A stretch of 64,000 nt of DNA from Bacillus vallismortis (GCF_004116955.1 NZ_CP026362.1:2676501-2740500), one strand, 5' to 3'; shown: positions 7,458 to 16,298, numbered from the stretch's first letter. Notes: a model not told the origin generated them from the sequence alone. Made by a program: numbers and translations.

Positions 7458-8915
7458 TTAATAAGGGAAGCTGCGTTTTTCGTGCTGGACCGAGATCCAT
7501 TTCAGCGTCGTAAATTCATCAAGGCTCCACTCGCCGTTCAAACGGCCGAGACCAGATTGCTTTTCACCGCCGAAGGCCACATTCGGTTCGTCATTGATGG
7601 TCGTGTCATTGACATGAATCATGCCTGTTTCAACGCGCTTCGCAAAAGCCACGCCGCGCTCAAGATTTGACGTATGTACGGCACCGCTCAAGCCAAACGG
7701 CGTTTCGTTTGCGATATCCACCGCTTCGTCTTCTGAATCAAACTTCATGAAGGAAACGACAGGTCCGAACAGCTCTTCCTTGGCGATGCTCATGAACGGT
7801 TTCACGTCTTTTAAGATCGTCGGTTCCACGATCGTCCCGTTAAATCCGCCAAGCTTCACTGGAACAGCGCCTTCTTCAATTGCTTTTTCAACAGATTTCA
7901 TCAGCCCGTCCGTCTGTCTGCTGTTGATTAATGGCCCAATAATCGTATCAGGGTCCATTGGATCGCCGACCTTCAGTGATTCCACTTTTGCCTGATACAT
8001 TTCAAGGAACTTATCATAAATTGATGAGTGAACAAGTACACGGTTGGCCGACATGCAAATCTGCCCTTGGTGTGTAAATCGGCTGAACACCGCCGCATTG
8101 ACCGCATATTCGATATCCGCATCCTCAAGTACGATGAAGGCGCTGTTGCCGCCGAGTTCAAGAAGCGGCTTTTTAAAATGCTTCATCGCAAGCTGGCCGA
8201 TGTAGCTGCCGACTTTCGTTGAACCTGTAAACGAGATGATCCGCGGTACCGGGTGTTCGACAAAGCTGTCTCCGATTTCTGCAATGTCTGTGACAACGAC
8301 ATTCAGCAGCCCCTCTGGAATTCCCGCGTTCTCAAAAATTCTCGCAATCAGCGTGCCGCCGCAGATCGGCGTTTCCTCATGCGGTTTGAGCACGACGCCA
8401 TTGCCGGCTCCAAGCGCGGGCGCCACTGATTTCATCGATAAAAAGAATGGGAAGTTAAATGGGCTGATCACGCCGACCACGCCTGCCGGCACGCGATATA
8501 ATCTGTTTTCCTTGCCGTCTATTGTTGATGGAAGAATTTTTCCGTCCATACGGACTGGGAACGTTGCCGCTTCTTTTATGATATTTTTCACAAGCCCGAT
8601 TTCAAAGGCCGCTTTAAGCCTTGTTCCGCCAAGCTCTTCCATAATCAGATAAATGATGGCTTCTTCGTTTTCTTCAATATACGTGACGGCTTTTTCTAAA
8701 ATGGTTCTTTTCTCAAACGGATTGACCGCATCCCATTTTTTCTTTGCCAGCGCCGCTGCGCGGTACGCTTCATCTACATCGTCAGCAGTCGCTTTTTGGA
8801 AAGTTGTGAATGTTTTTTGAGTATAAGGATTTTTGTTTTCCAATACATTTGGGCTGCTGCCCTCCTGCCATTTCCCGCCGATAAACTGTTTATTCAACTC
8901 TTCATATTGAAACAT
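7458..8915 (-). CDS. yfmT: aldehyde (vanillin) dehydrogenase YfmT
   Basis: A 485-residue NAD(P)-dependent aldehyde dehydrogenase. Visible family features are PFNFPFFLSMK (cofactor-binding loop), FTGSTKVG (Rossmann motif), LELGGNSAF with the general-base Glu, and the catalytic Cys in THQGQICMSANR. In B. subtilis YfmT oxidises vanillin to vanillate (recalled); the sequence alone supports an aromatic or broad aldehyde dehydrogenase. I chose ATG at 8915, 8 nt after AAGGAG; an ATG three codons earlier overlaps that site. First gene of the yfmT-yfmS operon. Confidence 0.92.
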   Translation of the reverse strand: MFQYEELNKQFIGGKWQEGSSPNVLENKNPYTQKTFTTFQKATADDVDEAYRAAALAKKKWDAVNPFEKRTILEKAVTYIEENEEAIIYLIMEELGGTRLKAAFEIGLVKNIIKEAATFPVRMDGKILPSTIDGKENRLYRVPAGVVGVISPFNFPFFLSMKSVAPALGAGNGVVLKPHEETPICGGTLIARIFENAGIPEGLLNVVVTDIAEIGDSFVEHPVPRIISFTGSTKVGSYIGQLAMKHFKKPLLELGGNSAFIVLEDADIEYAVNAAVFSRFTHQGQICMSANRVLVHSSIYDKFLEMYQAKVESLKVGDPMDPDTIIGPLINSRQTDGLMKSVEKAIEEGAVPVKLGGFNGTIVEPTILKDVKPFMSIAKEELFGPVVSFMKFDSEDEAVDIANETPFGLSGAVHTSNLERGVAFAKRVETGMIHVNDTTINDEPNVAFGGEKQSGLGRLNGEWSLDEFTTLKWISVQHEKRSFPY

Positions 8916-8968
8916 GGTCAGCATCTCCTTTTTAATCGAAAGTCATAATGTGGGCGAATCTATTGTTT

Positions 8969-8995
8969 CTATCGGTTCCCCCTGCATAAAATTGA
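8969..8995 (-). promoter_or_regulatory. sigma-D-like promoter of yfmT-yfmS
   Basis: The minus strand reads TCAA (8992-8995), 15 bp, then ACCGATAG (8969-8976), close to the sigma-D consensus TAAA-N15-GCCGATAT. It lies 54 bp upstream of the yfmT start and fits a chemoreceptor operon. Confidence 0.65.
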
Positions 8996-9160
8996 ATATC
9001 TTATTAGTAAATTACTATTCTATCCTACGACAACGCTGTTTTGCTTCTATCATTTAAAGTGAAAAAATATTATGTTGACTGCGCCAAATTTCGACAATAT
9101 CATATAAGAAGAACTGTATATAATGATTAGAATATTTTGAATTTTTCAGGAGGAACTTTG

Positions 9161-10546
9161 ATGAGTTCATTATTTAGAAAAAAAACGCTTGAAACATTGA
9201 GTGCGCAGAGCAAGTCAAAAAGCCTTGCCCGTACGTTAAGCGCATTTGATTTAACCTTGCTCGGCATCGGTTGTGTCATCGGTACAGGGATTTTTGTCAT
9301 TACAGGAACAGTGGCCGCGACCGGTGCAGGTCCAGCTCTCATCATCTCGTTTATTTTAGCGGGTCTCGCCTGTGCGCTCGCCGCCTTCTGCTATGCTGAG
9401 TTTTCGTCTTCGATTCCAATTTCGGGAAGTGTGTACTCATACTCCTATGTGACACTCGGAGAACTGCTCGCCTTTTTGATCGGATGGGATCTCATGCTTG
9501 AATACGTCATTGCGCTGTCGGCAGTTGCCACCGGCTGGTCTTCATACTTTCAATCCCTGCTTGCCGGCTTCAACCTTCATATTCCGGCCGCACTGGCAGG
9601 AGCGCCGGGGAGCACGCCGGGCGCCGTGTTTAATCTTCCGGCTGCGGTGATCATTCTCATTATCACTGCGATTGTCAGCCGAGGCGTCAAGGAAAGCACA
9701 CGCTTTAACAACGTCATCGTCCTGATGAAAATCGGGATCATTTTATTGTTCATCATTGTCGGCCTCGGTTATGTCAAGCCGGATAACTGGTCTCCTTTTA
9801 TGCCGTTCGGGATGACAGGCGTCATTGTCAGCGCGGCAACTGTATTCTTCGCGTATCTCGGGTTCGACGCGGTTTCTAACGCTTCAGAGGAAGTGAAAAA
9901 TCCACAAAAAAACATGCCCGTCGGCATTATTTCAGCTCTTGCCGTCTGTACGGTTCTGTACATCACGGTATCGCTTGTGCTGACAGGCATGATGCCTTAT
10001 ACGAAATTGGACGTTGGAGATCCGGTCTCATTTGCGCTGAAATTCGTCGGCCAGGATGCTGTTGCCGGGATTATATCTGTCGGTGCCATTATCGGGATTA
10101 CGACGGTGATGCTCGCTTTGCTGTACGCTCAGGTCCGTTTGACGTTTGCCATGAGCAGAGACGGCCTTCTGCCTGGATTGTTCGCAAAGGTCCATCCGTC
10201 GTTTAAAACGCCTTTCCGCAACACGTGGCTGACAGGTATCGTTGCGGCGGGAATCGCCGGGTTTATCAACCTCGGAACGCTGGCCCATCTCGTGAACATG
10301 GGGACGCTGGCCGCGTTTACGGTCATTTCCATTGCGGTCATCGTGTTAAGAAAGAAACATCCGGAAATCAAAGCGTCCTTCAGAGTGCCGTTCGTTCCGG
10401 TTGTGCCGATCATCAGCGCAGGCATCTGCCTCTGGTTTATGTACAGCCTTCCCGGCGTCACATGGCTTTCATTTGCCATCTGGATCGCTGTTGGAACAGT
10501 GGTTTACTTCCTGTATTCGAGAAATCACAGCTTATTAAACAAATAA
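9161..10546 (+). CDS. yfnA: APC-family amino acid permease YfnA
   Basis: A 461-residue membrane protein with about 12 hydrophobic segments and the APC superfamily fingerprint near the N-terminus (GIGCVIGTGIFVITG), the broken helix that binds the amino-acid backbone. It should import amino acids by proton symport or exchange; the specificity is not visible, although the closest recalled relatives are cationic or branched-chain transporters. I chose ATG at 9161, 6 nt after AGGAGG. An upstream in-frame ATG (9137) overlaps the leader. The gene is monocistronic with its own terminator and is divergent from yfmT. Confidence 0.9.
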   Translation: MSSLFRKKTLETLSAQSKSKSLARTLSAFDLTLLGIGCVIGTGIFVITGTVAATGAGPALIISFILAGLACALAAFCYAEFSSSIPISGSVYSYSYVTLGELLAFLIGWDLMLEYVIALSAVATGWSSYFQSLLAGFNLHIPAALAGAPGSTPGAVFNLPAAVIILIITAIVSRGVKESTRFNNVIVLMKIGIILLFIIVGLGYVKPDNWSPFMPFGMTGVIVSAATVFFAYLGFDAVSNASEEVKNPQKNMPVGIISALAVCTVLYITVSLVLTGMMPYTKLDVGDPVSFALKFVGQDAVAGIISVGAIIGITTVMLALLYAQVRLTFAMSRDGLLPGLFAKVHPSFKTPFRNTWLTGIVAAGIAGFINLGTLAHLVNMGTLAAFTVISIAVIVLRKKHPEIKASFRVPFVPVVPIISAGICLWFMYSLPGVTWLSFAIWIAVGTVVYFLYSRNHSLLNK

Positions 10547-10555
10547 TCTCATTTC

Positions 10556-10596
10556 AGCCGGCGGTGCCTCACCAGCCGGCTTTTCCCTTTTTTTAT
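10556..10596 (+). terminator. yfnA terminator
   Basis: AGCCGGC / GCCGGCT stem with further pairing (GTG/CAC) inside, followed by TTTTCCCTTTTTTT on the plus strand. Confidence 0.85.
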
Positions 10597-10638
10597 GTGC
10601 TATACTTTAAAGAACCTAGCAGAATGGGAGACAAACTG

Positions 10639-11346
10639 ATGAAACAATACCGCACTTTATTATTTGATGTAGACGATACCATCCTTGATTTTAGAGCGGC
10701 AGAAGCATTAGCGCTTCGTTTGCTGTTTGAAGATCAGAACATTCCTTTAACAGATGAAATGAAGACGCAGTATCGAACAATCAATCAAGGCCTGTGGAGA
10801 GCCTTTGAAGAAGAAAAGATTACCCGTGATGAAGTCGTGAACACACGTTTTTCCGCTTTGTTCAAGGAATACGGTTATGAGGCGGACGGCGCTTTGCTTG
10901 AGCAAAAATACCGCAGCTTTCTCGAAGAAGGGCATCAGCTTATTGATGGCGCCTTTGATCTCATCTCAAATCTGCAGCACCGGTTTGAGTTGTATATCGT
11001 GACAAACGGCGTGTCTAAAACACAATACAAGCGTCTTCATGATTCAGGATTATTTCCGTTTTTTAAAGATATTTTCGTATCTGAAGACACAGGCTACCAA
11101 AAGCCCATGAAGGAATACTTCGATTACGTGTTTGAACGGATTCCCCACTTTTCAGCAGAGCACACATTAATCATCGGCGATTCGCTGACTGCCGATATCA
11201 AAGGCGGACGGCTCGCCGGACTTGATACTTGCTGGATGAATCCTGACATGAAACCAAATGAGTCAAAGATCATGCCAACTTATGAGATTCGCAAGCTTGA
11301 AGAGATGTATGACATATTGAATATCAAAAAAACCGTCAGCTGCTAA
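10639..11346 (+). CDS. yfnB: HAD-family phosphatase YfnB
   Basis: A 235-residue haloacid-dehalogenase-type hydrolase. Motif I DVDDTILD gives the nucleophile Asp10 and the acid/base Asp12; motif II is VTNG; motif IV is IIGDSLTADIKGG, which holds Mg2+. The cap is the alpha-helical type inserted after motif I, as in YjjG-like nucleotidases. The likely role is dephosphorylation of a small phosphometabolite in the cytoplasm. The ATG at 10639 follows GGGAG; the long open frame upstream overlaps yfnA and is not real. The TAA stop is also the left copy of the 3-bp target duplication of the adjacent IS3 element, so the coding sequence is intact but its terminator has been split. Confidence 0.9.
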   Translation: MKQYRTLLFDVDDTILDFRAAEALALRLLFEDQNIPLTDEMKTQYRTINQGLWRAFEEEKITRDEVVNTRFSALFKEYGYEADGALLEQKYRSFLEEGHQLIDGAFDLISNLQHRFELYIVTNGVSKTQYKRLHDSGLFPFFKDIFVSEDTGYQKPMKEYFDYVFERIPHFSAEHTLIIGDSLTADIKGGRLAGLDTCWMNPDMKPNESKIMPTYEIRKLEEMYDILNIKKTVSC

Positions 11347-11381
11347 TGAAGTGACCCCCTAAAGTTAGACACGGGTTTTCA

Positions 11382-12194
11382 TTAGGCAGTATTTGAGGCA
11401 TGAGTTCGGTATTGTACCGGACTCATGCCTTTTAGTTTTGCCTTTATTCGTTTTTGATTGTAGTAGTCAATATATCGTTCAAGTTCTTGCTTTAAGTGTT
11501 CGATACTTTCAAATTCTTTTAGGTACAGAAATTCAGACTTTAGGATGCCGAAGAAATTCTCGATCACTGCGTTATCGTAACAGTTGCCTTTTCGGGACAT
11601 GCTTTGTGTAATCCCGCGTTCTTTTAAGGCTTGCCTATAATGCTTCATTTGGTAATGCCAGCCTTGGTCGGAATGCATAATGGGCTTGTCCCCATCTTTC
11701 AAATGCTTGAATGCCTGATCAAGCATCACCGAAACAAGAGAATAAACAGGCCTTAAACCAATCGTATAGGTAATGATCTCACCATTAAACAGATCTAATA
11801 CGGGCGATACGTACAGCTTCTGCCCAAATAATTTGAACTCCGTCATGTCCGTGACCCATTTTTCATTTGGCTTTTCAGCTTTAAAGTTGCGCGCTAGAAT
11901 GTTAGGCGCCACTTTGCCGATTGTTCCTTTATATGAACGATATTTCTTCTTTCGAATCATACATTTTAGTCCGAGGGCTTTCATGATGCGCTGCACCTTC
12001 TTGTGATTGACCTTTCGTCCCCGATTCTTTAGTTCATCACGAATACGGCGGTATCCATACCGGCCTTGATGTTCTTTAAAAATAAGTTGAACCATCTTTT
12101 TTATGTCGGCATCTCGATCAGGGCGATCAAAATGCTTTACGCAGTAATAGTAGGTGCTGCGTGGGATACCTGCGAGCCTGAGAAGTGCTTTCAC
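11382..12194 (-). CDS. IS3-family transposase OrfB, DDE catalytic subunit
   Basis: A 270-residue integrase-fold transposase with the three catalytic acids: Asp in WVTDMTEF, Asp in MHSDQGWHYQ and Glu in AVIENFFGILKSE, 35 residues after the second Asp. The N-terminal HTH_21 region begins with GIPRSTYYY and QGRYGYRRI. The displayed start is GTG; the frame stays open upstream (reading QVVYDLRHKYPVKALL) and lies in the -1 frame relative to OrfA, so an OrfAB fusion by frameshifting is the expected active enzyme. No stop or truncation is seen. Confidence 0.93.
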   Translation of the reverse strand: MKALLRLAGIPRSTYYYCVKHFDRPDRDADIKKMVQLIFKEHQGRYGYRRIRDELKNRGRKVNHKKVQRIMKALGLKCMIRKKKYRSYKGTIGKVAPNILARNFKAEKPNEKWVTDMTEFKLFGQKLYVSPVLDLFNGEIITYTIGLRPVYSLVSVMLDQAFKHLKDGDKPIMHSDQGWHYQMKHYRQALKERGITQSMSRKGNCYDNAVIENFFGILKSEFLYLKEFESIEHLKQELERYIDYYNQKRIKAKLKGMSPVQYRTHASNTA

Positions 12195-12220
12195 CGGATA
12201 CTTATGCCTTAAATCATAGA

Positions 12221-12730
12221 CTACTTGCGCTTTGTCTTGTTTGGTGATTGTTCCTTGTTTTGAACTAAGGCATTCAACTTTTTTAAATACTCATTCTCCA
12301 TACGCAACCGTTCGTTTTCCGCCTGTAATGCTTCTATTGAGCCTATAGCTGGTGCTTGCTTTCTTGTTTTCTTTTTCATGGACGGACGCCCCTTTTTCTT
12401 TGTTTTGAGGGCGTCTGCTCCTTGTGTTTGTACTACGTGCTGCCAGTTCCAAAGCGTTGAGTCAGAAGGCAAATTAAATATCGCAGCTGTTTCTAAGATA
12501 GACGTCCCATGTTCATTCATATAGTCAAGTACGTCTAGTTTATATTGGACTGGATAATTTGTATATGACTTTAAGAACGCTTTTTCACCGTGATATTGAT
12601 ATTTTCTCACCCAATATTGGAGTACCCTTTTATGCACTCCAATATGATTTGCGATCACAAGCAAACTCTCGTTGCCGTTTATATAGCGTAAGACCGCGTT
12701 GATTTTTTCTTCGTTTTTAAATTTAGCCAA
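12221..12730 (-). CDS. IS3-family transposase OrfA, DNA-binding subunit
   Basis: A 169-residue protein with two helix-turn-helix repeats (about residues 15-50, ESLLVIANHIGVHKRVLQYW, and about 60-105, SILETAAIFNLPSDSTLWNW). A Lys/Arg-rich segment follows (KTKKKGRPSMKKKTRK), then a C-terminal leucine-zipper helix (ALQAENERLRMENEYLKKL). This is the IS150-group OrfA layout. TTG at 12730 is the likely start, 7 nt after GGAGGTG. Its stop lies 24 bp before the OrfB GTG. Confidence 0.9.
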   Translation of the reverse strand: MAKFKNEEKINAVLRYINGNESLLVIANHIGVHKRVLQYWVRKYQYHGEKAFLKSYTNYPVQYKLDVLDYMNEHGTSILETAAIFNLPSDSTLWNWQHVVQTQGADALKTKKKGRPSMKKKTRKQAPAIGSIEALQAENERLRMENEYLKKLNALVQNKEQSPNKTKRK

Positions 12731-12828
12731 AAGAAAAAGCACCTCCAAATTTTAGACTGTGTCTAAAATTTGGGGTGCACTTCATAATCAGGCTGATGTT
12801 TTTTCTTTTAGAAGCGTCTTTTTACCTC

Positions 12829-12858
12829 TTGATAAATTCTTCACCTTATGAATAATAT
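12829..12858 (+). promoter_or_regulatory. yfnC promoter (candidate)
   Basis: TTGATA (12829-12834), 18 bp, TAATAT (12853-12858). It lies outside the IS3 element, 44 bp to the right of its end, so the insertion left the native yfnC promoter untouched. Confidence 0.5.
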
Positions 12859-12898
12859 GGTGATATGCTTTGGTTATATATGTAAGGAGGAGACTCAC

Positions 12899-14119
12899 TT
12901 GGCTATCGCCGCCCCGCTAAAAGAAAAAACAGTTCAAAAACCCGGCACGACGGTATATCCGATTTTGATGATCATCGGCATCTGCCACATGCTCAATGAT
13001 TCGCTGCAAGCCGTGATTCCTGCCATGTTTCCTATTTTGGAACGCTCCATGAGCCTGACGTTTACACAGCTCGGCATCATCGCTTTCACATTAAACATGG
13101 TGTCATCAGTCATGCAGCCTGTCGTCGGCTGGTATACCGATAAACGGCCGCGGCCGTACGCACTGCCAATCGGCCTGACCGCGAGCATGCTCGGCATTTT
13201 GGGCCTTGCATTTTCCCCGTCATTTGTATCGATCTTATGCTGTGTGTTTTTCATTGGATTAGGCTCGGCCATTTTCCATCCGGAAGGCTCCCGTGTGGCG
13301 TATATGGCCGCCGGCACCAAACGCGGGCTCGCCCAATCGATCTATCAGGTGGGCGGAAACTCAGGTCAGGCGATGGCGCCCCTGATCACCGCACTGATCC
13401 TTGTGCCGCTCGGCCAATTCGGCGCCGTTTGGTTCACGCTTGTCGCAGCGCTCGCTGTTATGTTGCTGCTGTATATTGCGAAATGGTACGCCGCACGCCT
13501 CGGAAGCCTTGCCAAGAAGTCCGGCAGCATACAGAAAACGGCTGAAAACAAGGCAATCTCCAAGTCTGTTGTATCTGCTCTTATTATGATTATATTTCTC
13601 ATTTTTGCGCGTTCTTGGTACACAAGTGCAATCGGCAACTTTTACACGTTTTACGCGATCGATACATACCACGTAAGCATACAGCAGGCACAAAGCTATA
13701 TTTTTGTCTTTTTGCTGTTCGGCGCTGTCGGCACGTTTCTCGGCGGCCCGCTCGCAGACCGTTTCGGAAAACGCTTTGTGATCCTCTGTTCGCTGCTGTG
13801 CTCGGCGCCTCTGGCGATTCTGCTTCCATTCGCAGGCCCTGTGCTCGCCTATGGCTTGCTCGCATTGATCGGCTTGGTGTTGATGTCCAGCTTTTCCGTA
13901 ACGGTTGTCTACGCACAGGAGCTTGTTCCAGGAAAAATCGGCACAATGTCCGGTTTGACCGTCGGACTCGCCTTCGGGATGGGCGCGATCGGCGCTGTGG
14001 CGCTGGGCGCTCTGATTGACGCCGCGGGACTGACCCCGACAATGATTGCCATCGCCTTTCTCCCTGTTCTCGGCATCCTAGCCTTCCTATTGCCGAGCGA
14101 TCAAAAGCTGAGAGAATAG
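12899..14119 (+). CDS. yfnC: MFS exporter YfnC, fosmidomycin-resistance type
   Basis: A 406-residue membrane protein with about 12 hydrophobic segments. Residues near the N-terminus (ICHMLNDSLQAVIPAMFPIL) and the loop GWYTDKRPRPYALPIG, then FHPEGSRVAY, match the Fsr branch of the major facilitator superfamily, proton-driven drug efflux. A basic cytoplasmic loop (about residues 190-220) separates the two six-helix halves. TTG at 12899 is chosen because AAGGAGGAGACTCAC precedes it. The true substrate is unknown. Confidence 0.88.
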   Translation: MAIAAPLKEKTVQKPGTTVYPILMIIGICHMLNDSLQAVIPAMFPILERSMSLTFTQLGIIAFTLNMVSSVMQPVVGWYTDKRPRPYALPIGLTASMLGILGLAFSPSFVSILCCVFFIGLGSAIFHPEGSRVAYMAAGTKRGLAQSIYQVGGNSGQAMAPLITALILVPLGQFGAVWFTLVAALAVMLLLYIAKWYAARLGSLAKKSGSIQKTAENKAISKSVVSALIMIIFLIFARSWYTSAIGNFYTFYAIDTYHVSIQQAQSYIFVFLLFGAVGTFLGGPLADRFGKRFVILCSLLCSAPLAILLPFAGPVLAYGLLALIGLVLMSSFSVTVVYAQELVPGKIGTMSGLTVGLAFGMGAIGAVALGALIDAAGLTPTMIAIAFLPVLGILAFLLPSDQKLRE

Positions 14120-14127
14120 CATAGCTG

Positions 14128-14158
14128 AAAAACCCCTGCCATGCGGCAGGGATTTTTT
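14128..14158. terminator. bidirectional terminator between yfnC and yfnD
   Basis: CCCTGCC / GGCAGGG stem with a 4-nt loop, A-run on the left and T-run on the right, between two convergent genes. The T-run overlaps the yfnD stop codon. Confidence 0.92.
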
Positions 14159-15095
14159 AATCCAGCTGTATAAAATGAGTGTCAGGCACTGCGTGTTTCG
14201 GGATAAAGCCGTCCGCAAAGTCGGGGAATGCCGACTGAATTTCGTCAATCCACCTTTTTAGGTTTAACACATACGGCATATAAATCATTTCAATTGTCGC
14301 TTCGTCTTCAATCCGGTAATACCAGCAAAGATTAAACTCTTTTTCCGTCACCAATGTAAACCCGGAGAAATGATAGAAAATCAGCGGTGTTTCATCTATA
14401 TACACGCGTCCGTCCTTTTGTCCGACTTTATAGTTTTCAATATTCCAAAGCGCTGTATTGGCTCCGATTGATTTGACCACATGCACATCCTTATAATGCG
14501 CCGGCCATTTCTCCACATACCTTTGGTCGCCGTACGTCTTTCGTTCCGTATTCATTTCTACCGTACAAAATGCAACGCAGTCCTGTCTCCACTGCCACAC
14601 CGCTTCATATGCTTCCTTCGTATTTCCGGCACCGACAAAACCTGTATTAAAGCGGCCGGTCCGCTCATAATACGACATGAATCGCGGCGAGTTCCGGTGA
14701 TCGGTCAAATATAGAGACGCCGCTGGGTTTTCGGCAAAAATACGTGCTGGATCAGAAAAGAAAAATAGATCGGTATCCATGTGGGCAAAGTATTCAGCAT
14801 CCCCCCATTTGCTCATGACATGGAACAAAAAGGCGGGTTTTAATGTCCAGCAATATTCATGAAACGTTCGATTGCCTTTCGCTTGCAGCAGCTCCGGGTC
14901 TTCCATTTCATGCAGCTGCACAAAGGTCACATGCTCCCATGGCACGTGCTGAAGCAATTCATACGCTTTTTGATCGACACACAGCACATATAAATGAAAA
15001 TCATTGCAATGCTCATGGAGAGAATGAATCATGGGCATGAGCTTAAAGATATGCGTCCTTGACACTATCGTTGAAAAATGAAATGTACTCACCAT
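14157..15095 (-). CDS. yfnD: glycosyltransferase YfnD
   Basis: A 312-residue cytosolic glycosyltransferase-like protein, last gene of the yfnHGFED operon. The DxD-type metal site reads AHMDTDLFFFSDP near residue 110, and the C-terminal part carries a conserved PLIFYHFSGF motif that also occurs in YfnF, showing the two are paralogues. It should transfer a sugar from a nucleotide donor. The operon is known to contribute to spore-crust glycan in B. subtilis (recalled), so YfnD probably adds one unit of that polymer. The donor and acceptor cannot be deduced. A GTG one codon downstream is an alternative start. Confidence 0.85.
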   Translation of the reverse strand: MVSTFHFSTIVSRTHIFKLMPMIHSLHEHCNDFHLYVLCVDQKAYELLQHVPWEHVTFVQLHEMEDPELLQAKGNRTFHEYCWTLKPAFLFHVMSKWGDAEYFAHMDTDLFFFSDPARIFAENPAASLYLTDHRNSPRFMSYYERTGRFNTGFVGAGNTKEAYEAVWQWRQDCVAFCTVEMNTERKTYGDQRYVEKWPAHYKDVHVVKSIGANTALWNIENYKVGQKDGRVYIDETPLIFYHFSGFTLVTEKEFNLCWYYRIEDEATIEMIYMPYVLNLKRWIDEIQSAFPDFADGFIPKHAVPDTHFIQLD

Positions 15096-15106
15096 ACCAC
15101 ATCCAA

Positions 15107-16270
15107 TTATCTAAGATCCACGTGCAGCAAATCGTTGACAAGCGCATACAGCGCGTTGGCAAAATCGTTTACGCCTAGCTTTTTCTTCGCTTTTGGCAGA
15201 AGCTTACGGACAGATTGCAAATCAAAGTTTTTCGCCGTCACCCTCGGGGCTTTCTTTTGCCAGTCCGGGTCAATATTGCGTTCTTTAACAACATGGAGCA
15301 GCTCAAGAAACACATTCAGCAGCATATCGTATTTCTTAGATTCCAAAAGCTTATGAATATCAGCCATGATGCCGTTCGTCATGTCAGGCGGGAACGGCCC
15401 GTTAAAAGCGAGATGAACGTCTAAGGACCGGATGTTGTTGTATTTATCGCACATATAGGCAATATTTGCCCGAATATCGTCCACAGACTTACAATTGCTC
15501 GGGTGCTCCTGATGAACACTGACGATGTCGCGATGCAGCCTGAACGTCAGTCCGGCCTGATGTAGCCTGATCCCAAGGTCATAATCCTCAAACCCGTACC
15601 GCACAATGCCTTCATCAAATAAACCGAGATCAATCACATGCTTGCGTTTGACAGAGGAATTATTCGTGATAAAAAAGCGCCATGGCATATGATAGCCTTT
15701 CAGGTCATCGCCGTACTCAACTAAAATCTGCTTGAGTACGTCAATAAAGTCGGTATCAAGGTCAAAGCTTTTATCCAGAAAGCTTCCGTTCTTGATATCC
15801 GCTTCCTTCAACAGCTTTTGTTTGTCTTTTTTCGGCATTTCGTCTACGATCTTTGCGAGCTGTTCCTTATGCTCATCTTCAAACCGTTCGTAATAAAAAC
15901 TGTAAATCCGCTTCCAAAACAAACCGCATACTACGAGATTCTCTTCGTTCTCATGGGCCTTGATATGCTTTGCCACAAGGTCCTTTGCCGCGAGCATATC
16001 GCTGTCATGAAAAATCAGGATATCTCCTCTGGCATTGCGAAGCGCCTGATTTCGTCCGTACGCAATGCCCCTGTTTTCTTTAATCCTTGTAAAAACGAGC
16101 GGAAAATCCGCTTGAAACGACTCAAGCATCGAGAGCGTTCCGTCCTCAGATCCATTGTCGGCTACAATGACTTCAAATTCTTCATCGCACTCCTGCTCGT
16201 TTAACGACAGAAGGCTGTTATAGAGACGCTCCTTTGAATTATATGCAGGAATAATCACGCTTGCTTTCAC
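15107..16270 (-). CDS. yfnE: family 2 glycosyltransferase YfnE
   Basis: A 387-residue GT-A fold glycosyltransferase. The start (SVIIPAYNSKERLYNSLLSL) and VADNGSEDGT form the nucleotide-binding region, FHDSDML is the DxD metal site, and YGFEDYDLGIRLHQAG contains the ED catalytic motif, as in chondroitin-type or galactosyl GT2 enzymes. There is no membrane span, so it works in the cytosol. The start is GTG, 8 nt after AGGAAGTG. The 12-nt gap to yfnD and 28-nt gap from yfnF indicate co-transcription in the spore-surface glycan operon. Confidence 0.88.
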   Translation of the reverse strand: MKASVIIPAYNSKERLYNSLLSLNEQECDEEFEVIVADNGSEDGTLSMLESFQADFPLVFTRIKENRGIAYGRNQALRNARGDILIFHDSDMLAAKDLVAKHIKAHENEENLVVCGLFWKRIYSFYYERFEDEHKEQLAKIVDEMPKKDKQKLLKEADIKNGSFLDKSFDLDTDFIDVLKQILVEYGDDLKGYHMPWRFFITNNSSVKRKHVIDLGLFDEGIVRYGFEDYDLGIRLHQAGLTFRLHRDIVSVHQEHPSNCKSVDDIRANIAYMCDKYNNIRSLDVHLAFNGPFPPDMTNGIMADIHKLLESKKYDMLLNVFLELLHVVKERNIDPDWQKKAPRVTAKNFDLQSVRKLLPKAKKKLGVNDFANALYALVNDLLHVDLR

Positions 16271-16298
16271 TTCATTTTCACTTCCTGTATTTAATCAT

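Larger units (their letters stand above)
11347..12784 (-). mobile_element. IS3-family (IS150 group) insertion sequence, complete
   Basis: A 1438-bp element bounded by terminal inverted repeats: the left end reads TGAAGTGACCCCCTAAAGTT and the right end, on the opposite strand, TGAAGTGCACCCCAAATTTT, both continuing AGACAC. It is flanked by a 3-bp direct repeat TAA (11344-11346 and 12785-12787). It carries two minus-strand genes, orfA and orfB, in different frames. It resembles ISBsu1-type elements of natto strains, by recall. Both ends and both genes look intact, so it may be active. Confidence 0.93.

Noticed and set aside
9075-9124. TTGACT and TATAAT as the yfnA promoter
   Set aside because: Each possible pairing gives a spacing of about 22 bp or a poor -10, so no promoter was called with confidence.
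10225-10638. Open frame that extends yfnB upstream to give a 373-residue protein
   Set aside because: It overlaps yfnA in another frame and crosses the yfnA terminator; the HAD domain starts at the ATG at 10639, which has a ribosome binding site.
13237-14042. Several long Arg-rich alternate and antisense frames inside yfnC
   Set aside because: Typical GC-skewed shadows of a membrane-protein gene.
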